This document shows, in pieces, positions 1 to 6,294 of a DNA stretch of 31,892 nt. Position 1 is the first letter of the stretch, and each line of letters starts with the position of its first letter. Under the pieces are notes generated by a model. The model did no database searches. It had not been told where the DNA came from and saw only the letters and a list, made by a program, of their open reading frames with translations. The DNA comes from a virus, in IMG/VR virus record IMGVR_UViG_3300029951_000085, positions 1 to 31,892 of that record. One strand, 5' to 3'. The translations under genes were made by a program, and so were the position numbers.

Positions 1-37
1 GAGGCAGAATGGTATAAGCCTTTATTTTGCAAGGCGC

Positions 38-126
38 GCCCGGATGGTGAAATCGGCAGACACAGCGGACTTAAAATCCGCAGACCAGAAACGGTCGTGG
101 GGGTTCAAGTCCCCCTCCGGGCACCA
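38..126 (+). tRNA. tRNA-Leu (anticodon UAA)
   Basis: Acceptor stem GCCCGGA (38-44) pairs with TCCGGGC (116-122), followed by discriminator A and an encoded CCA (124-126). The anticodon arm is GCGGA-CTTAAAA-TCCGC, giving anticodon UAA. The long variable arm between the anticodon and T arms is typical of a class II tRNA such as tRNA-Leu, and the T arm contains GGGGGTTCAAGTCCCCC. The integrase gene starts 77 bases downstream in the same orientation, so this tRNA is the probable integration target. Confidence 0.96.
97..126 (+). other. probable attachment-site core in the 3' end of tRNA-Leu
   Basis: Tyrosine integrases next to a tRNA usually recombine within the 3' half of that tRNA, and the phage copy restores the gene. 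Here the integrase lies immediately downstream of the tRNA 3' end, so the T arm plus acceptor strand is the likely core. The second copy was not seen in this window and should lie beyond the right edge. This is inferred from gene position only. Confidence 0.35.
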
Positions 127-202
127 ATCAAACAGTCAATCACCATCAGCACGATACGCACGCCTATAGACTCGTGTACCTGATTTGTCCCATAGTAGGG
201 GC

Positions 203-1267
203 ATGTTGACGGCATATCGGAGGCATCGCGCAGACTGTAAGCACCGTTCCCGGCGCTACAAGGCGTGTTCCTGCCCGATATGGGCGCAAGGCGTCCTCCA
301 CGGTGCTCCGCTGCGCCGGTCGCTCGATCTCACAAGCTGGGAAGCGGCGGCGAAGAAAATCCGTGATCTCGAAATCCACGGGGACGTTCGCGTGTACTCC
401 GTAGCGGAGGCGGTCAAGCGGTTCCTCGCTGATCGCGAAGCGATGAAATTGAGCCGCGCGATGATGAGCAAATACAAGAATGTCGCGGCAGAACTCACGG
501 AAGAATTGGGTGAATTACCCGTCCGTTCCGTCCTCGCTGACGACGTTCGGAAGCTCCGGGAATCGTGGAAACTCGCGCCAGTCACCTCGCAAAAGCGTCT
601 TGAGATGGTGCGGAAATTCTTCTCGTTCTGCCTGGACTCGGATTGGATCGGCAAGAATCCCACGAAAGCGGTGAAATCTCCGGTCGTAAATTACGAGCCG
701 ACGATGCCATATTCGGATGAGGAGATGGAGAAAATCGTGTGGGCGGCGGAGTCAATTCGCATCGCCCATCCGAAAATGCCGGACGATTCGCCGAAGCGAT
801 TGCTGGCCCTGATTCTCCTCATGCGCTACTCCGGTCTGCGGATTTCGGACGCCGTGATGTTCAAACAAGGAACATTGAAGGACGGGAATCTGCTCGTCCG
901 GCAACGCAAGACAAAGCAGCCAGTGTGGGTTCCCCTGCCGCAAAAAGTTCTCGATGCGCTGAAGGAATGCGAGATGACGAACGGCTATTACTTCTACGCT
1001 GGGACTGGCAAGCCAGAAACGTGCGTCAAGGAATGGGGCGACCGGTTCAAGAAGGTGTATATCATGGCCGGGATTCCTGACGGCCATTCGCACCGGCTAC
1101 GGGATACATTCGCAGTTGATCTCCTCGTCCATAACGTACCGCTTGAAATCGTCTCAATCCTCCTTGGACATGCCTCAATCAAGACCACTGAGAAGCATTA
1201 CGCGCCGTGGATCAAGTCCCGCCAGATCGCTTTAGAGACTGCTGTGCGCCTCACCTGGGCTGCTTAG
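203..1267 (+). CDS. int: phage tyrosine recombinase (integrase), Cys/His-rich N-terminus
   Basis: A 354-residue site-specific recombinase expected to integrate and excise the element at the tRNA-Leu. The C-terminal catalytic domain shows the family residues: Arg213 in SGLRISD, His297-x-x-Arg300 in HSHRLRDTF, His323 in LGHASIKTTEKHY, and the nucleophile Tyr333. A core-binding SAM-like domain spans roughly residues 65-155. The first 30 residues carry C12, H14, C22 and C24 in a basic context, a possible zinc-binding arm that I associate with acidobacterial integrases (from memory). The ATG at 203 was chosen; a TTG at 185 is in frame and would add six residues. The stop codon overlaps by three bases the stop of the convergent gene at 1264-2109. 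No excisionase is recognisable nearby. Confidence 0.93.
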   Translation: MLTAYRRHRADCKHRSRRYKACSCPIWAQGVLHGAPLRRSLDLTSWEAAAKKIRDLEIHGDVRVYSVAEAVKRFLADREAMKLSRAMMSKYKNVAAELTEELGELPVRSVLADDVRKLRESWKLAPVTSQKRLEMVRKFFSFCLDSDWIGKNPTKAVKSPVVNYEPTMPYSDEEMEKIVWAAESIRIAHPKMPDDSPKRLLALILLMRYSGLRISDAVMFKQGTLKDGNLLVRQRKTKQPVWVPLPQKVLDALKECEMTNGYYFYAGTGKPETCVKEWGDRFKKVYIMAGIPDGHSHRLRDTFAVDLLVHNVPLEIVSILLGHASIKTTEKHYAPWIKSRQIALETAVRLTWAA

Positions 1268-2109
1268 TGGTGTGGGTGAAAGGACTGGAGAACATGCGTA
1301 ATGTCCTGCGCGATCTCAGCAGTTATCGCAGTTCTGGCCGCTGCTGTGAGAGTCGTCTTCATTGAATTAAGACAGGCCGAGACGATTCCGGGCTTCGGTT
1401 TTGTGGCAACAAGCTGCGGCTCGATGGTTTGAATATCGGTCCTAAGTTCTTCCCGCTCTCCCTCCGTAAGCTGAAGTTCGTCCATATTGCTCTTGATTTT
1501 TTCGACTATAGCTCTCACGTCCTGGGCATTGAATGTCACCGTCGCTTGGGAGTGGGATGTGCCAACTTGTATGACGGAGCCTGTCACGTCGCCAAAACTC
1601 ATGCTCGATGGCGTCGCGTGATTCATTGCTTGATCGCGTTTCACGAGTGCATTGATGATGACGGTCCGGTCTATACCGTGAGCGTCGCCGTAGCCGCCGA
1701 TTTTATATTCATGAGCGAGTGCTTCCAATTCGCCGTCTGTAAGTTTCCAATAATCAACTGGCACGGTCGTCGCCTTCCCTGAATTCATCTTTGACTGGAG
1801 GGCTTGGACATAGTGCCACAGCCCATCAATGGTTCGGTTGTATGTTGCGTCGTCGCAGTATGGCCTATCCGAATAGACTTTTTTCGGATTCGGATTTCGA
1901 TACGTTGCACGTTGGGAGCTGATTAGGCGGGGTTTCAGAGCTTGCCAAGGAATTTGAAACTCGCTGAATGATTCATTGGTCGCGCTCTCGAACGCCTCGA
2001 CGACCGCATGGTATTCATCCACATGTTCCAACTTGATCCAACCGGGATGATTGGCGCGGAGTCCTTGAAGGCGAGCGACCGCTTTTGCCCATTTCGTTTC
2101 GTCGAACAT
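1264..2109 (-). CDS. hypothetical protein with AbiTii-like C-terminal region
   Basis: A 281-residue protein next to the integrase, convergent with it and overlapping its stop by three bases. Residues from about 165 onward run GDVTGSVIQVGTSHSQATV, then a predicted long helix with ELQLTEGEREELRTDIQTIE, then PQLVATKPKPGIVSACLNSM. That order (Gly/Ser-rich strand, amphipathic helix, KPKPxIV segment, terminal helix) is what I recall from the C-termini of AbiTii-type abortive-infection proteins and relatives in Acidobacteriota. No catalytic motif is seen. The place, between the integrase and the rest of the phage, is typical for defence or conversion genes. The function is inference; the open reading frame itself is solid. 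Confidence 0.72.
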   Translation of the reverse strand: MFDETKWAKAVARLQGLRANHPGWIKLEHVDEYHAVVEAFESATNESFSEFQIPWQALKPRLISSQRATYRNPNPKKVYSDRPYCDDATYNRTIDGLWHYVQALQSKMNSGKATTVPVDYWKLTDGELEALAHEYKIGGYGDAHGIDRTVIINALVKRDQAMNHATPSSMSFGDVTGSVIQVGTSHSQATVTFNAQDVRAIVEKIKSNMDELQLTEGEREELRTDIQTIEPQLVATKPKPGIVSACLNSMKTTLTAAARTAITAEIAQDITHVLQSFHPHH

Positions 2110-2608
2110 TCCGCCATTCTACTGCTGACGAGATATTCGATTTGAGGTTCTTTATTTACGTTTTAGATTCGGATATGACCCCCCCTACCCCCCATTGATT
2201 TTCGAAAATTTCGAAATCGGAAATCGGGAAGGTCGGGAGGCCGGTCTTATCCACGTTTTGAGTTCGGACAGGGATTTAGCTCCCCTGCAAGCTGACCAGA
2301 ACGACTGTTTATAGCCTGTCGTTGGATACCCCTCGGCTGTTCGGATGATTCCCTGAAAGCTGGAGTGGATTGGTGTGGGTTTAGCGCGCTCGCCTCAATT
2401 CAGCCACCGATACTTTACTTCTCGCCATCACAGCGATATTCCCCGTTGACGCCTAGAGGACAATCCACCTTAGAAAAATGATTAGTCTTTCTTCCAGCTT
2501 TCAAAGAACCACCGCTGTGATTCGCTGGTGGCGGAGCGCACTACTTTCGCCTACTGATCTTCGGCGATGTTTCGAGCGTCCTCTTGCGCGCCCCCATCAA
2601 CGAACCAC
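2110..2608. other. gene-free, repeat-rich stretch
   Basis: No convincing coding sequence on either strand. Visible elements are: two overlapping palindromes sharing TTCGAA cores (ATTTTCGAAAAT at 2198-2209 and ATTTCGAAAT at 2208-2217); an imperfect direct repeat ACGTTTTAGATTCGGAT at 2158-2174 and ACGTTTTGAGTTCGGAC at 2253-2269; small hairpins CAGGG/CCCTG (2269-2287) and AACGAC/GTCGTT (2300-2323); and a G-rich leftward run near 2180-2193. These could be integrase arm sites, operators or part of a structured RNA; the sequence does not decide. Confidence 0.5.
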
Positions 2609-2609
2609 G

Positions 2610-2702
2610 AAAACAAAAACGCTTTCAACTTGCTACCAGTAGACCTCGCGGGAGAACTGACAGCAATGTGAAAGCGTGCGAGGTCTTTGCCGATATGAAG
2701 TT
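2610..2702 (-). ncRNA. candidate small RNA: long hairpin with a loop pseudoknot and U-rich end
   Basis: Read leftward from the promoter at 2709-2736. The 9-nt arm AGACCTCGC (2686-2678) is followed directly by ACGCTTTCA (2677-2669), which pairs perfectly with TGAAAGCGT (2627-2619). Inside that stem, TTGCTGTCAGT pairs over 11 positions (two G-U pairs) with ACTGGTAGCAA. The 15-nt loop holds GCGAGGTCT (2649-2641), the exact complement of the first arm, so the fold is a pseudoknot. The stem is followed by TTTTTGTTTT, like an intrinsic terminator. An alternative is the remnant of a small gene, since one leftward frame is open here for 49 codons without a start codon. Confidence 0.35.
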
Positions 2703-2708
2703 ATCCTA

Positions 2709-2736
2709 AGCATAGGAAACCTACAGCGGGCGTCAA
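2709..2736 (-). promoter_or_regulatory. sigma70-like promoter, leftward
   Basis: On the minus strand TTGACG (2736-2731), a 16-base spacer, then TATGCT (2714-2709). It fires into the structured gene-free stretch and its predicted start is near 2702. Seven bases upstream lies one of the four copies of the recurring 11-mer (2744-2754). Confidence 0.5.
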
Positions 2737-2743
2737 GGCGTTC

Positions 2744-2754
2744 TGGGGATAACT
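2744..2754 (-). promoter_or_regulatory. recurring 11-mer AGTTATCCCCA, copy 1
   Basis: Plus-strand TGGGGATAACT directly after the stop codon of the 2754-3041 gene and seven bases upstream of the leftward promoter TTGACG. Three more copies occur, all read in the same direction. One base away from the DnaA-box consensus TTATCCACA. Confidence 0.45.
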
Positions 2755-3041
2755 TAGCGGCGGTAGAGTCGCAAGAGGTCTCCAATGCGATTCACAACTA
2801 TCTGCTGATCGCCGTGTAACCGTACACGGGTGAGGCCGCCAAGTAATTCGTGAGTGGGATCGTCAGGGTCCGGCTCCCAGCTGACTTCTTCCTCCCATAG
2901 CCGATCTAGCAACTTCCTGTCACGCCATAGGTCAATTTGCTCGAATGCGTAGTATCCGCCAACTGCGATCAACATTTTCCACGTAGGCAGATGGAGAAAG
3001 AGCGCCGCTATGAAGATAAGGAAGTAGATGCGTAATTTCAT
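2754..3041 (-). CDS. small membrane-anchored protein
   Basis: A 95-residue protein not recognised from any family. Residues 3-32 are hydrophobic (one long or two short helices) and the rest is a charged cytoplasmic-type tail with an acidic run EEEVSWEPDPDDP near residues 50-62. A good Shine-Dalgarno site, AGAGGTG, lies five bases before the ATG. It is the last gene of a small leftward cluster with the 49-residue gene upstream. A role in lysis or superinfection control is possible from its position, but nothing in the sequence shows it. Confidence 0.7.
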   Translation of the reverse strand: MKLRIYFLIFIAALFLHLPTWKMLIAVGGYYAFEQIDLWRDRKLLDRLWEEEVSWEPDPDDPTHELLGGLTRVRLHGDQQIVVNRIGDLLRLYRR

Positions 3042-3081
3042 GGGACACCTCTGGCGGGATTTGGGTCGTTAGCCAGCGACC

Positions 3082-3231
3082 TCATTTGAAGAAGTGAGCG
3101 ACCGTGTGGGCGATGGAGGATGCGTGCGTCACGATCTGGTCAAGAGCGGCCAGAGCGACCCCACCTCCACTCAGGTAAGCAATAACACGATTGTCGTTGG
3201 GATTGCGCGGCGGCGCGGGAGTAGCGGACAT
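3082..3231 (-). CDS. 49-residue hydrophobic protein
   Basis: Short gene starting at an ATG (3231) preceded by AGGAG six bases upstream, the best ribosome-binding site in this part of the window, and ending in TGA at 3082. The first 14 residues are polar and Pro-rich; residues 16-48 (VIAYLSGGGVALAALDQIV and on, ending HFFK) are hydrophobic and could span the membrane once. The next gene leftward (2754-3041) begins 40 bases on, so the two are probably co-transcribed. Holin, antiholin or small inhibitor are all possible. Confidence 0.6.
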   Translation of the reverse strand: MSATPAPPRNPNDNRVIAYLSGGGVALAALDQIVTHASSIAHTVAHFFK

Positions 3232-3562
3232 GAAATCTCCTGTCTCTCCGGCCAGAGAAGAAGATCATGGGTGCTGCAAACGCGAGGTGATACGTTTTCG
3301 CCCTGCCGGTAAAATGGGCTCTTTCCTTGCCTTACGTGCCGGAGACGATCCGGCGCATTCGTCGTACTTGGCCTTACGGGTGGAACTGAGTCGCATATCA
3401 ATCCCGAGAGTGCTTCTCTAGGGGACTGCGTATCTCCGGAACAGTATATCGCGTCCGGCAAAACTGGATTGTGTGGGAATCTAGCTTGGTTCCCTTTACA
3501 GCTTTTCTATATGCCAGTATGTCCAGTGCGGCCCTATTTGATTGGTGGGGTGTTGCGATGCG
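3232..3562. other. intergenic stretch, no gene seen
   Basis: 331 bases between two leftward genes. Open frames here give low-complexity Arg/Pro/Ser translations and overlap the 49-residue gene out of frame, so they were not accepted. A perfect hairpin, GCCGGA-gacga-TCCGGC, sits at 3338-3354. It could form in the leader of the 49-residue gene. A TATACT at 3448-3453 (minus strand) lacks a good -35 partner. Confidence 0.45.
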
Positions 3563-4021
3563 TCATTCTCGGGGTTTCGGTAGAAGTCCAGTGATGAAGG
3601 CACATGACCAGTGCGATAAGAGTCCGTTACTGATTGCCCAATCTGCCATTTGGATTGCGTCGGCGGGATATATCGGACTGCCTTTTATACCGCTCGATTG
3701 GGAGAACGACTCCCACGTTCCGCCCTTCAACGTGTTCGCTGGCCCCCGATGAAATTGCAATATTCCATCCGAAAATATGTTGTCGGAGTCTACGCGCGAA
3801 ATATTTCTTCCCGAGCTTTCGCATTGAATGAGTTTTTCGATGTCGTTTACGTTGGTGACCTTGAAGGGGACGGTATATGCCCAGCCTTTGCCCTCTAGCG
3901 TCGTGCTAGAGGCGCTTATTTGAGCTGAGACGGCAATGACGCGGCTCGGCGCTAAAGCGAGCGTACAGGTCAAAATTAGGGCAATTGAGGGGTATGTAAT
4001 GCAAAGGAGGTAGTGTTTCAA
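3563..4021 (-). CDS. secreted lysozyme-like / transglycosylase-like protein
   Basis: A 152-residue protein with an N-terminal signal peptide (hydrophobic residues 4-24, then a small-residue region near 28-36). The second half has the arrangement of a transglycosylase-like fold: IEKLIQCESSGRN with the candidate catalytic Glu68, then SDGILQFH (84-91), TWESF, and DAIQMADWAISNGL. Such enzymes cleave peptidoglycan glycan strands. It could be the phage endolysin, exported by its signal peptide, or a virion muralytic enzyme. The start is TTG at 4021: an in-frame TAA lies two codons upstream and there is no clear Shine-Dalgarno site. Its leader holds three perfect hairpins. Confidence 0.78.
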   Translation of the reverse strand: MKHYLLCITYPSIALILTCTLALAPSRVIAVSAQISASSTTLEGKGWAYTVPFKVTNVNDIEKLIQCESSGRNISRVDSDNIFSDGILQFHRGPANTLKGGTWESFSQSSGIKGSPIYPADAIQMADWAISNGLLSHWSCAFITGLLPKPRE

Positions 4022-4026
4022 ATGTT

Positions 4027-4076
4027 AGGGGACAGCCCCTTGACCCTGATGCGGGTCTTCTCCGGTTTGACGGAGA
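4027..4076 (-). promoter_or_regulatory. three tandem stem-loops in the leader of the lysozyme-like gene
   Basis: Within 50 bases there are three perfect stem-loops: AGGGG-acag-CCCCT (4027-4040), GACCC-tgatgc-GGGTC (4042-4057) and TCTCCG-gtttga-CGGAGA (4059-4076). They lie directly upstream of the TTG start at 4021 with no Shine-Dalgarno site between. They could regulate translation or stability, or bind a protein. Confidence 0.5.
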
Positions 4077-4142
4077 GGTTGGTTTGACGACCCTCTAAGC
4101 GTAGCCCGTGGGCGCTAGGTGTCAATCCTGCCTGTCCACAAG

Positions 4143-4583
4143 CTAGTTGAGCGCAAAGCAGGTGAAGCCGTCGCTCTGCCGGGTACATTTCCATTGGAGC
4201 GTTGCGCGGCTTTCATGTGGCGCGTCGGGTCGTTCGACCTTGCCCCAAAATTTGATTGTGAGGTTATGCGGCGTCTCAAAGGCGTTCGCATCCTCTGGGC
4301 AAAACATAGATTTGACAGATAGCTTTGAATCCTCGGTGTACTGAAATGCCTGACACTCACGATTCTCCCCTACCAGCCAATCGCCTTTCATGTAGAGGTC
4401 AACGGCGCGGGTGTGTTGAATGTATCCTTGGTTGTCAATGAATTCATAGCCATTGACTATCCCGCTAATTATCAACCCTATGACGAGCAAGATTCCGTAA
4501 CCCAAAATCGTATCGCCGAAGCTCTTTCCGGCATCTTTCGCAGGCTTGGGTGAGGCATTTGGCATGATGGATAACAGTCTCAT
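4143..4583 (-). CDS. membrane-anchored hypothetical protein
   Basis: A 146-residue protein with one clear membrane helix (ILGYGILLVIGLIISGIV, residues 26-43) after a short basic N-terminus, then an extracytoplasmic-looking domain of about 100 residues with four cysteines (in ENRECQ, MFCPED, WKCTR and FTCFALN) that could form two disulfides. The family is not recognised. The ATG at 4583 gives the longest form; ATG at 4565 (MPNASPKP) is equally possible and neither has a Shine-Dalgarno site. A terminator hairpin ends only 18 bases upstream, so expression would depend on read-through. Confidence 0.68.
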   Translation of the reverse strand: MRLLSIMPNASPKPAKDAGKSFGDTILGYGILLVIGLIISGIVNGYEFIDNQGYIQHTRAVDLYMKGDWLVGENRECQAFQYTEDSKLSVKSMFCPEDANAFETPHNLTIKFWGKVERPDAPHESRATLQWKCTRQSDGFTCFALN

Positions 4584-4600
4584 TATTCATGCGATAAGGC

Positions 4601-4627
4601 AATAAAAAACCCGCTTGTCGGCGGGTT
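4601..4627 (-). terminator. intrinsic terminator after the coiled-coil gene
   Basis: Minus-strand AACCCGC-cgacaa-GCGGGTT followed by TTTTATT. It lies 23 bases after the stop of the 4651-4899 gene and 18 bases before the next leftward start codon, so it could also act as an attenuator for 4143-4583. Confidence 0.82.
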
Positions 4628-4650
4628 GGGCTTTGAGGGTGTTACTGAGG

Positions 4651-4899
4651 TTATGCCGCGCGTGGCGGGAGATTGAGGCGTCGCTCGATTTCGAGGAGAC
4701 GGGATTCAAGAGTCGTCATGCGAGTTTTCATTGATGACTCCGTTCCGTCCTGGCCCTTGAAACGATCTTGGATCGTTTGCGAAAAGCCGTAGAACGCTCC
4801 GAGGACTTCGGTCTGCATGTCCCGCATCGCTTCGGTCACGCGGCTCTCAAGTGCTGTGAGGTCGCCTTTCGTAGCGGGGAGGTTGCTTTCTTCGCTCAT
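4651..4899 (-). CDS. small coiled-coil protein
   Basis: An 82-residue, strongly helical protein: heptad-like runs LTALESRVTEAMRDMQTEV and RMTTLESRLLEIERRL flank a central GAFYGFSQTIQDRF segment. The same order is familiar from short proteins common in Acidobacteriota genomes (from memory). There is no membrane segment or catalytic motif. It has its own promoter (TTGCAA-16-TATGAT), a strong AAGGAG site five bases before the ATG, and its own terminator, so it is a single-gene unit that may be expressed in the lysogen. Confidence 0.8.
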   Translation of the reverse strand: MSEESNLPATKGDLTALESRVTEAMRDMQTEVLGAFYGFSQTIQDRFKGQDGTESSMKTRMTTLESRLLEIERRLNLPPRAA

Positions 4900-4925
4900 G
4901 GGACTCCTTGGGAGGTACTGCTCAA

Positions 4926-4953
4926 ATCATAGGACTCCTGCGGAATTTTGCAA
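4926..4953 (-). promoter_or_regulatory. sigma70-like promoter for the coiled-coil gene
   Basis: Minus strand TTGCAA (4953-4948), 16-base spacer, TATGAT (4931-4926), about 27 bases before the ATG at 4899. It lies downstream of the DUF932 terminator, which separates the two units. Confidence 0.6.
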
Positions 4954-5002
4954 CCGGGAAATGTCACTCCGCGAATCATGCGTATTCTGCGATTCCTGAG
5001 TA

Positions 5003-5030
5003 AATAAAAGCCCCGCTGGTTGGCGGGGTT
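5003..5030 (-). terminator. intrinsic terminator after the DUF932 gene
   Basis: Minus-strand GCGGGG (5023-5028 on plus: GCGGGG) pairs with CCCCGC (5011-5016) around a six-base loop, followed leftward by TTTTATTTA. It ends the leftward unit 5954-5072. Confidence 0.82.
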
Positions 5031-5071
5031 GGCAGGCTGTTCAGGCCGCCGATAGATGCGATCACCTCCTC

Positions 5072-5794
5072 TCAGGATCGGACAGCGGTGAGGAATTCTC
5101 CTAGCTTGGCCGTCGCCTTGAATTGAGGTATCGGGTCAAGCTCCTTGAACGCTGATGTGAAGGCGTTCGATAGGCTCCAAAACGTCCGCTCCCGGAACTC
5201 GTCGTACTGAGGCTGGAAGTAGAGGTCGTTCACATGCCGTGCGAGGTGCTTCGGGGCTTCAAGGCCGTCCTCGATGAACGCGTGGTAGATGATGAGCTTC
5301 GCGGCGGCGTCCGAAAGTTGGAATTGCCGCCAGCTCTCCACCTGCTTCTGCATCGGTGCGAAGTTGCGTTGCATCCGGTCAATGCCGATGGACAACGCAT
5401 CTTGGAGGTTGAAGTGCTTGGAATGCTTGGCGAGGACCGGCGTAAAGTCGCCGTGGAACGCCATGTTGTCGCATACGAAAACCCGGTAGCCGACCGTGAG
5501 CGCAAGCCGCATGGACTTGTCGTTCGCGTTCCTGATGCCGAGTGCGAACGATGCGCCGTCGAAACCCGATGCAAGCTCCAAGATCCCAAAGAGCTTCATG
5601 CCGTCTTCTGAAACGGCATACTCGTCGCGGACGACGTTGATATGCCGGTAGGACAGTCCCTCGATAAGACTCTCGATGAGCTGTGCGTGAGGGATGGGCT
5701 TGTGGGTGTCTGTCGCCTCGGGTGGCAGGATCGTCACAAGCTTTTCACGAGTGAGCTTCGATGCTCCCGTGTGTGCCATGAGTGTTGCTTCCAT
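5072..5794 (-). CDS. DUF932 (phage/plasmid-like) protein
   Basis: A 240-residue protein with the features of the DUF932 phage/plasmid-like family: HINVVRDEYAVSEDGMKLFG near the N-terminus, then SFALGIRNANDKSMRLALT, then VFVCDNMAFHGDF, then a helical C-terminal half. The molecular function of the family is unknown; members occur on plasmids and phages and in host chromosomes. AGGAG lies six bases before the ATG at 5794. The start overlaps the end of the 5745-5954 gene by 50 bases, which implies translational coupling, and a terminator follows. The match is by remembered motifs. Confidence 0.85.
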   Translation of the reverse strand: MEATLMAHTGASKLTREKLVTILPPEATDTHKPIPHAQLIESLIEGLSYRHINVVRDEYAVSEDGMKLFGILELASGFDGASFALGIRNANDKSMRLALTVGYRVFVCDNMAFHGDFTPVLAKHSKHFNLQDALSIGIDRMQRNFAPMQKQVESWRQFQLSDAAAKLIIYHAFIEDGLEAPKHLARHVNDLYFQPQYDEFRERTFWSLSNAFTSAFKELDPIPQFKATAKLGEFLTAVRS

Positions 5795-5954
5795 CGTTAT
5801 TCTCCTGTTCTTTTTCGATAAGGAATGTGAGAGTCTCGGTGCAATTGGCTTCGTAGATGTAGCCGTTCCATTCGAGAATCTTTGCCGGTGATGGGTCGCG
5901 CAGTTCCGCGAATGCGGTGAGCGCGGCCCATGTCTCGTCAGAGATACGTTTCAT
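5745..5954 (-). CDS. small hypothetical protein, coupled to the DUF932 gene
   Basis: A 69-residue protein, not recognised. The first 48 residues look globular (RISDETWAALTAFAELRDP, then ILEWNGYIYEANCTETLTF); the tail is hydrophilic with His and Gly. AAAGGA lies about five bases before the ATG. It overlaps the DUF932 gene by 50 bases in a different frame, so the last 16 residues are encoded by bases that also encode the DUF932 N-terminus. Confidence 0.68.
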   Translation of the reverse strand: MKRISDETWAALTAFAELRDPSPAKILEWNGYIYEANCTETLTFLIEKEQENNDGSNTHGTHGSIEAHS

Positions 5955-6077
5955 GGGGTTCCTTTCTGGTTGTAAAGGTGCAAGCAGGGCGCTGTAGATG
6001 CCCTCAACTGCCCGTGGGTCGAATCACGAGCATGTGAGGACATCCAAGCAGGTGAGGTCTGCGAGGATGGCCGGTCG

Positions 6078-6266
6078 TTAGACAGTCGGTGCTTTTGCGG
6101 CGGCAACTGCGTTGTTCACGTCTGAGACGTGGAAAATGCCAGCTACGGCAAGCAAGATCGTTGTTATGATCGCGCCGATTCCTGCTGACATGAACGGGAC
6201 AATCGCGTTGCCGATTGCGATGACGACGGTAACGATAAGCGTCCAATTCGTCTTTGAGATATTCAT
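6078..6266 (-). CDS. holin-like small membrane protein
   Basis: A 62-residue protein with two predicted membrane helices, WTLIVTVVIAIGNAIVPFM (8-26) and IGAIITTILLAVAGIFH (30-46), and an Ala/Asp-rich tail. Size and layout fit small phage holins, but also many other small membrane proteins. There is no normal Shine-Dalgarno site. The 16-base element TAAAGGTCGAAACCAA stands exactly 12 bases before the ATG, the same distance as in front of the opposite-strand gene at 7293. It follows the papain-like peptidase gene by 25 bases. Confidence 0.68.
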   Translation of the reverse strand: MNISKTNWTLIVTVVIAIGNAIVPFMSAGIGAIITTILLAVAGIFHVSDVNNAVAAAKAPTV

Positions 6267-6278
6267 TTTTATGATGTC

Positions 6279-6294
6279 TTGGTTTCGACCTTTA
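6279..6294 (-). promoter_or_regulatory. 16-bp leader element TAAAGGTCGAAACCAA, copy 1
   Basis: Ends exactly 12 bases before the ATG of the holin-like gene. Its identical partner at 7265-7280 ends exactly 12 bases before another ATG on the other strand. Related sequences precede the genes at 21061-21186 and 18599-19096. Confidence 0.5.

Noticed and set aside
2556-2700. Leftward frame open for 49 codons (LHIGKDLARFHIAVSS... ) through the candidate small RNA
   Set aside because: A TAA lies immediately upstream, no ATG or GTG is available near the beginning, and a TAG interrupts before 23 further codons. The translation does look protein-like, so a decayed gene stays possible.
2110-2753. tmRNA or RNase P RNA in the gene-free stretch
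   Set aside because: A GCTGACCAGA resembles the 5' end of bacterial RNase P RNA, but the conserved GAGGAAAGTCCGGGC core and the other family blocks are absent; no tRNA-like 3' end for tmRNA is present.
3171-3461. 96-codon leftward frame before the 49-residue gene
   Set aside because: Arg/Pro/Ser/Cys-rich without pattern, and it overlaps the better-supported 49-residue gene in another frame.
5981-6030. tRNA-like segment with GGGTCGAATC
   Set aside because: Only a T-arm-like string and a small AGGGC/GCCCT hairpin; no acceptor or anticodon stem can be built.
5951-6043. 30-codon leftward frame ending in ATGA at the 69-residue gene
   Set aside because: No ribosome site and unstructured composition; the overlap may be chance. 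Not strong enough to list.
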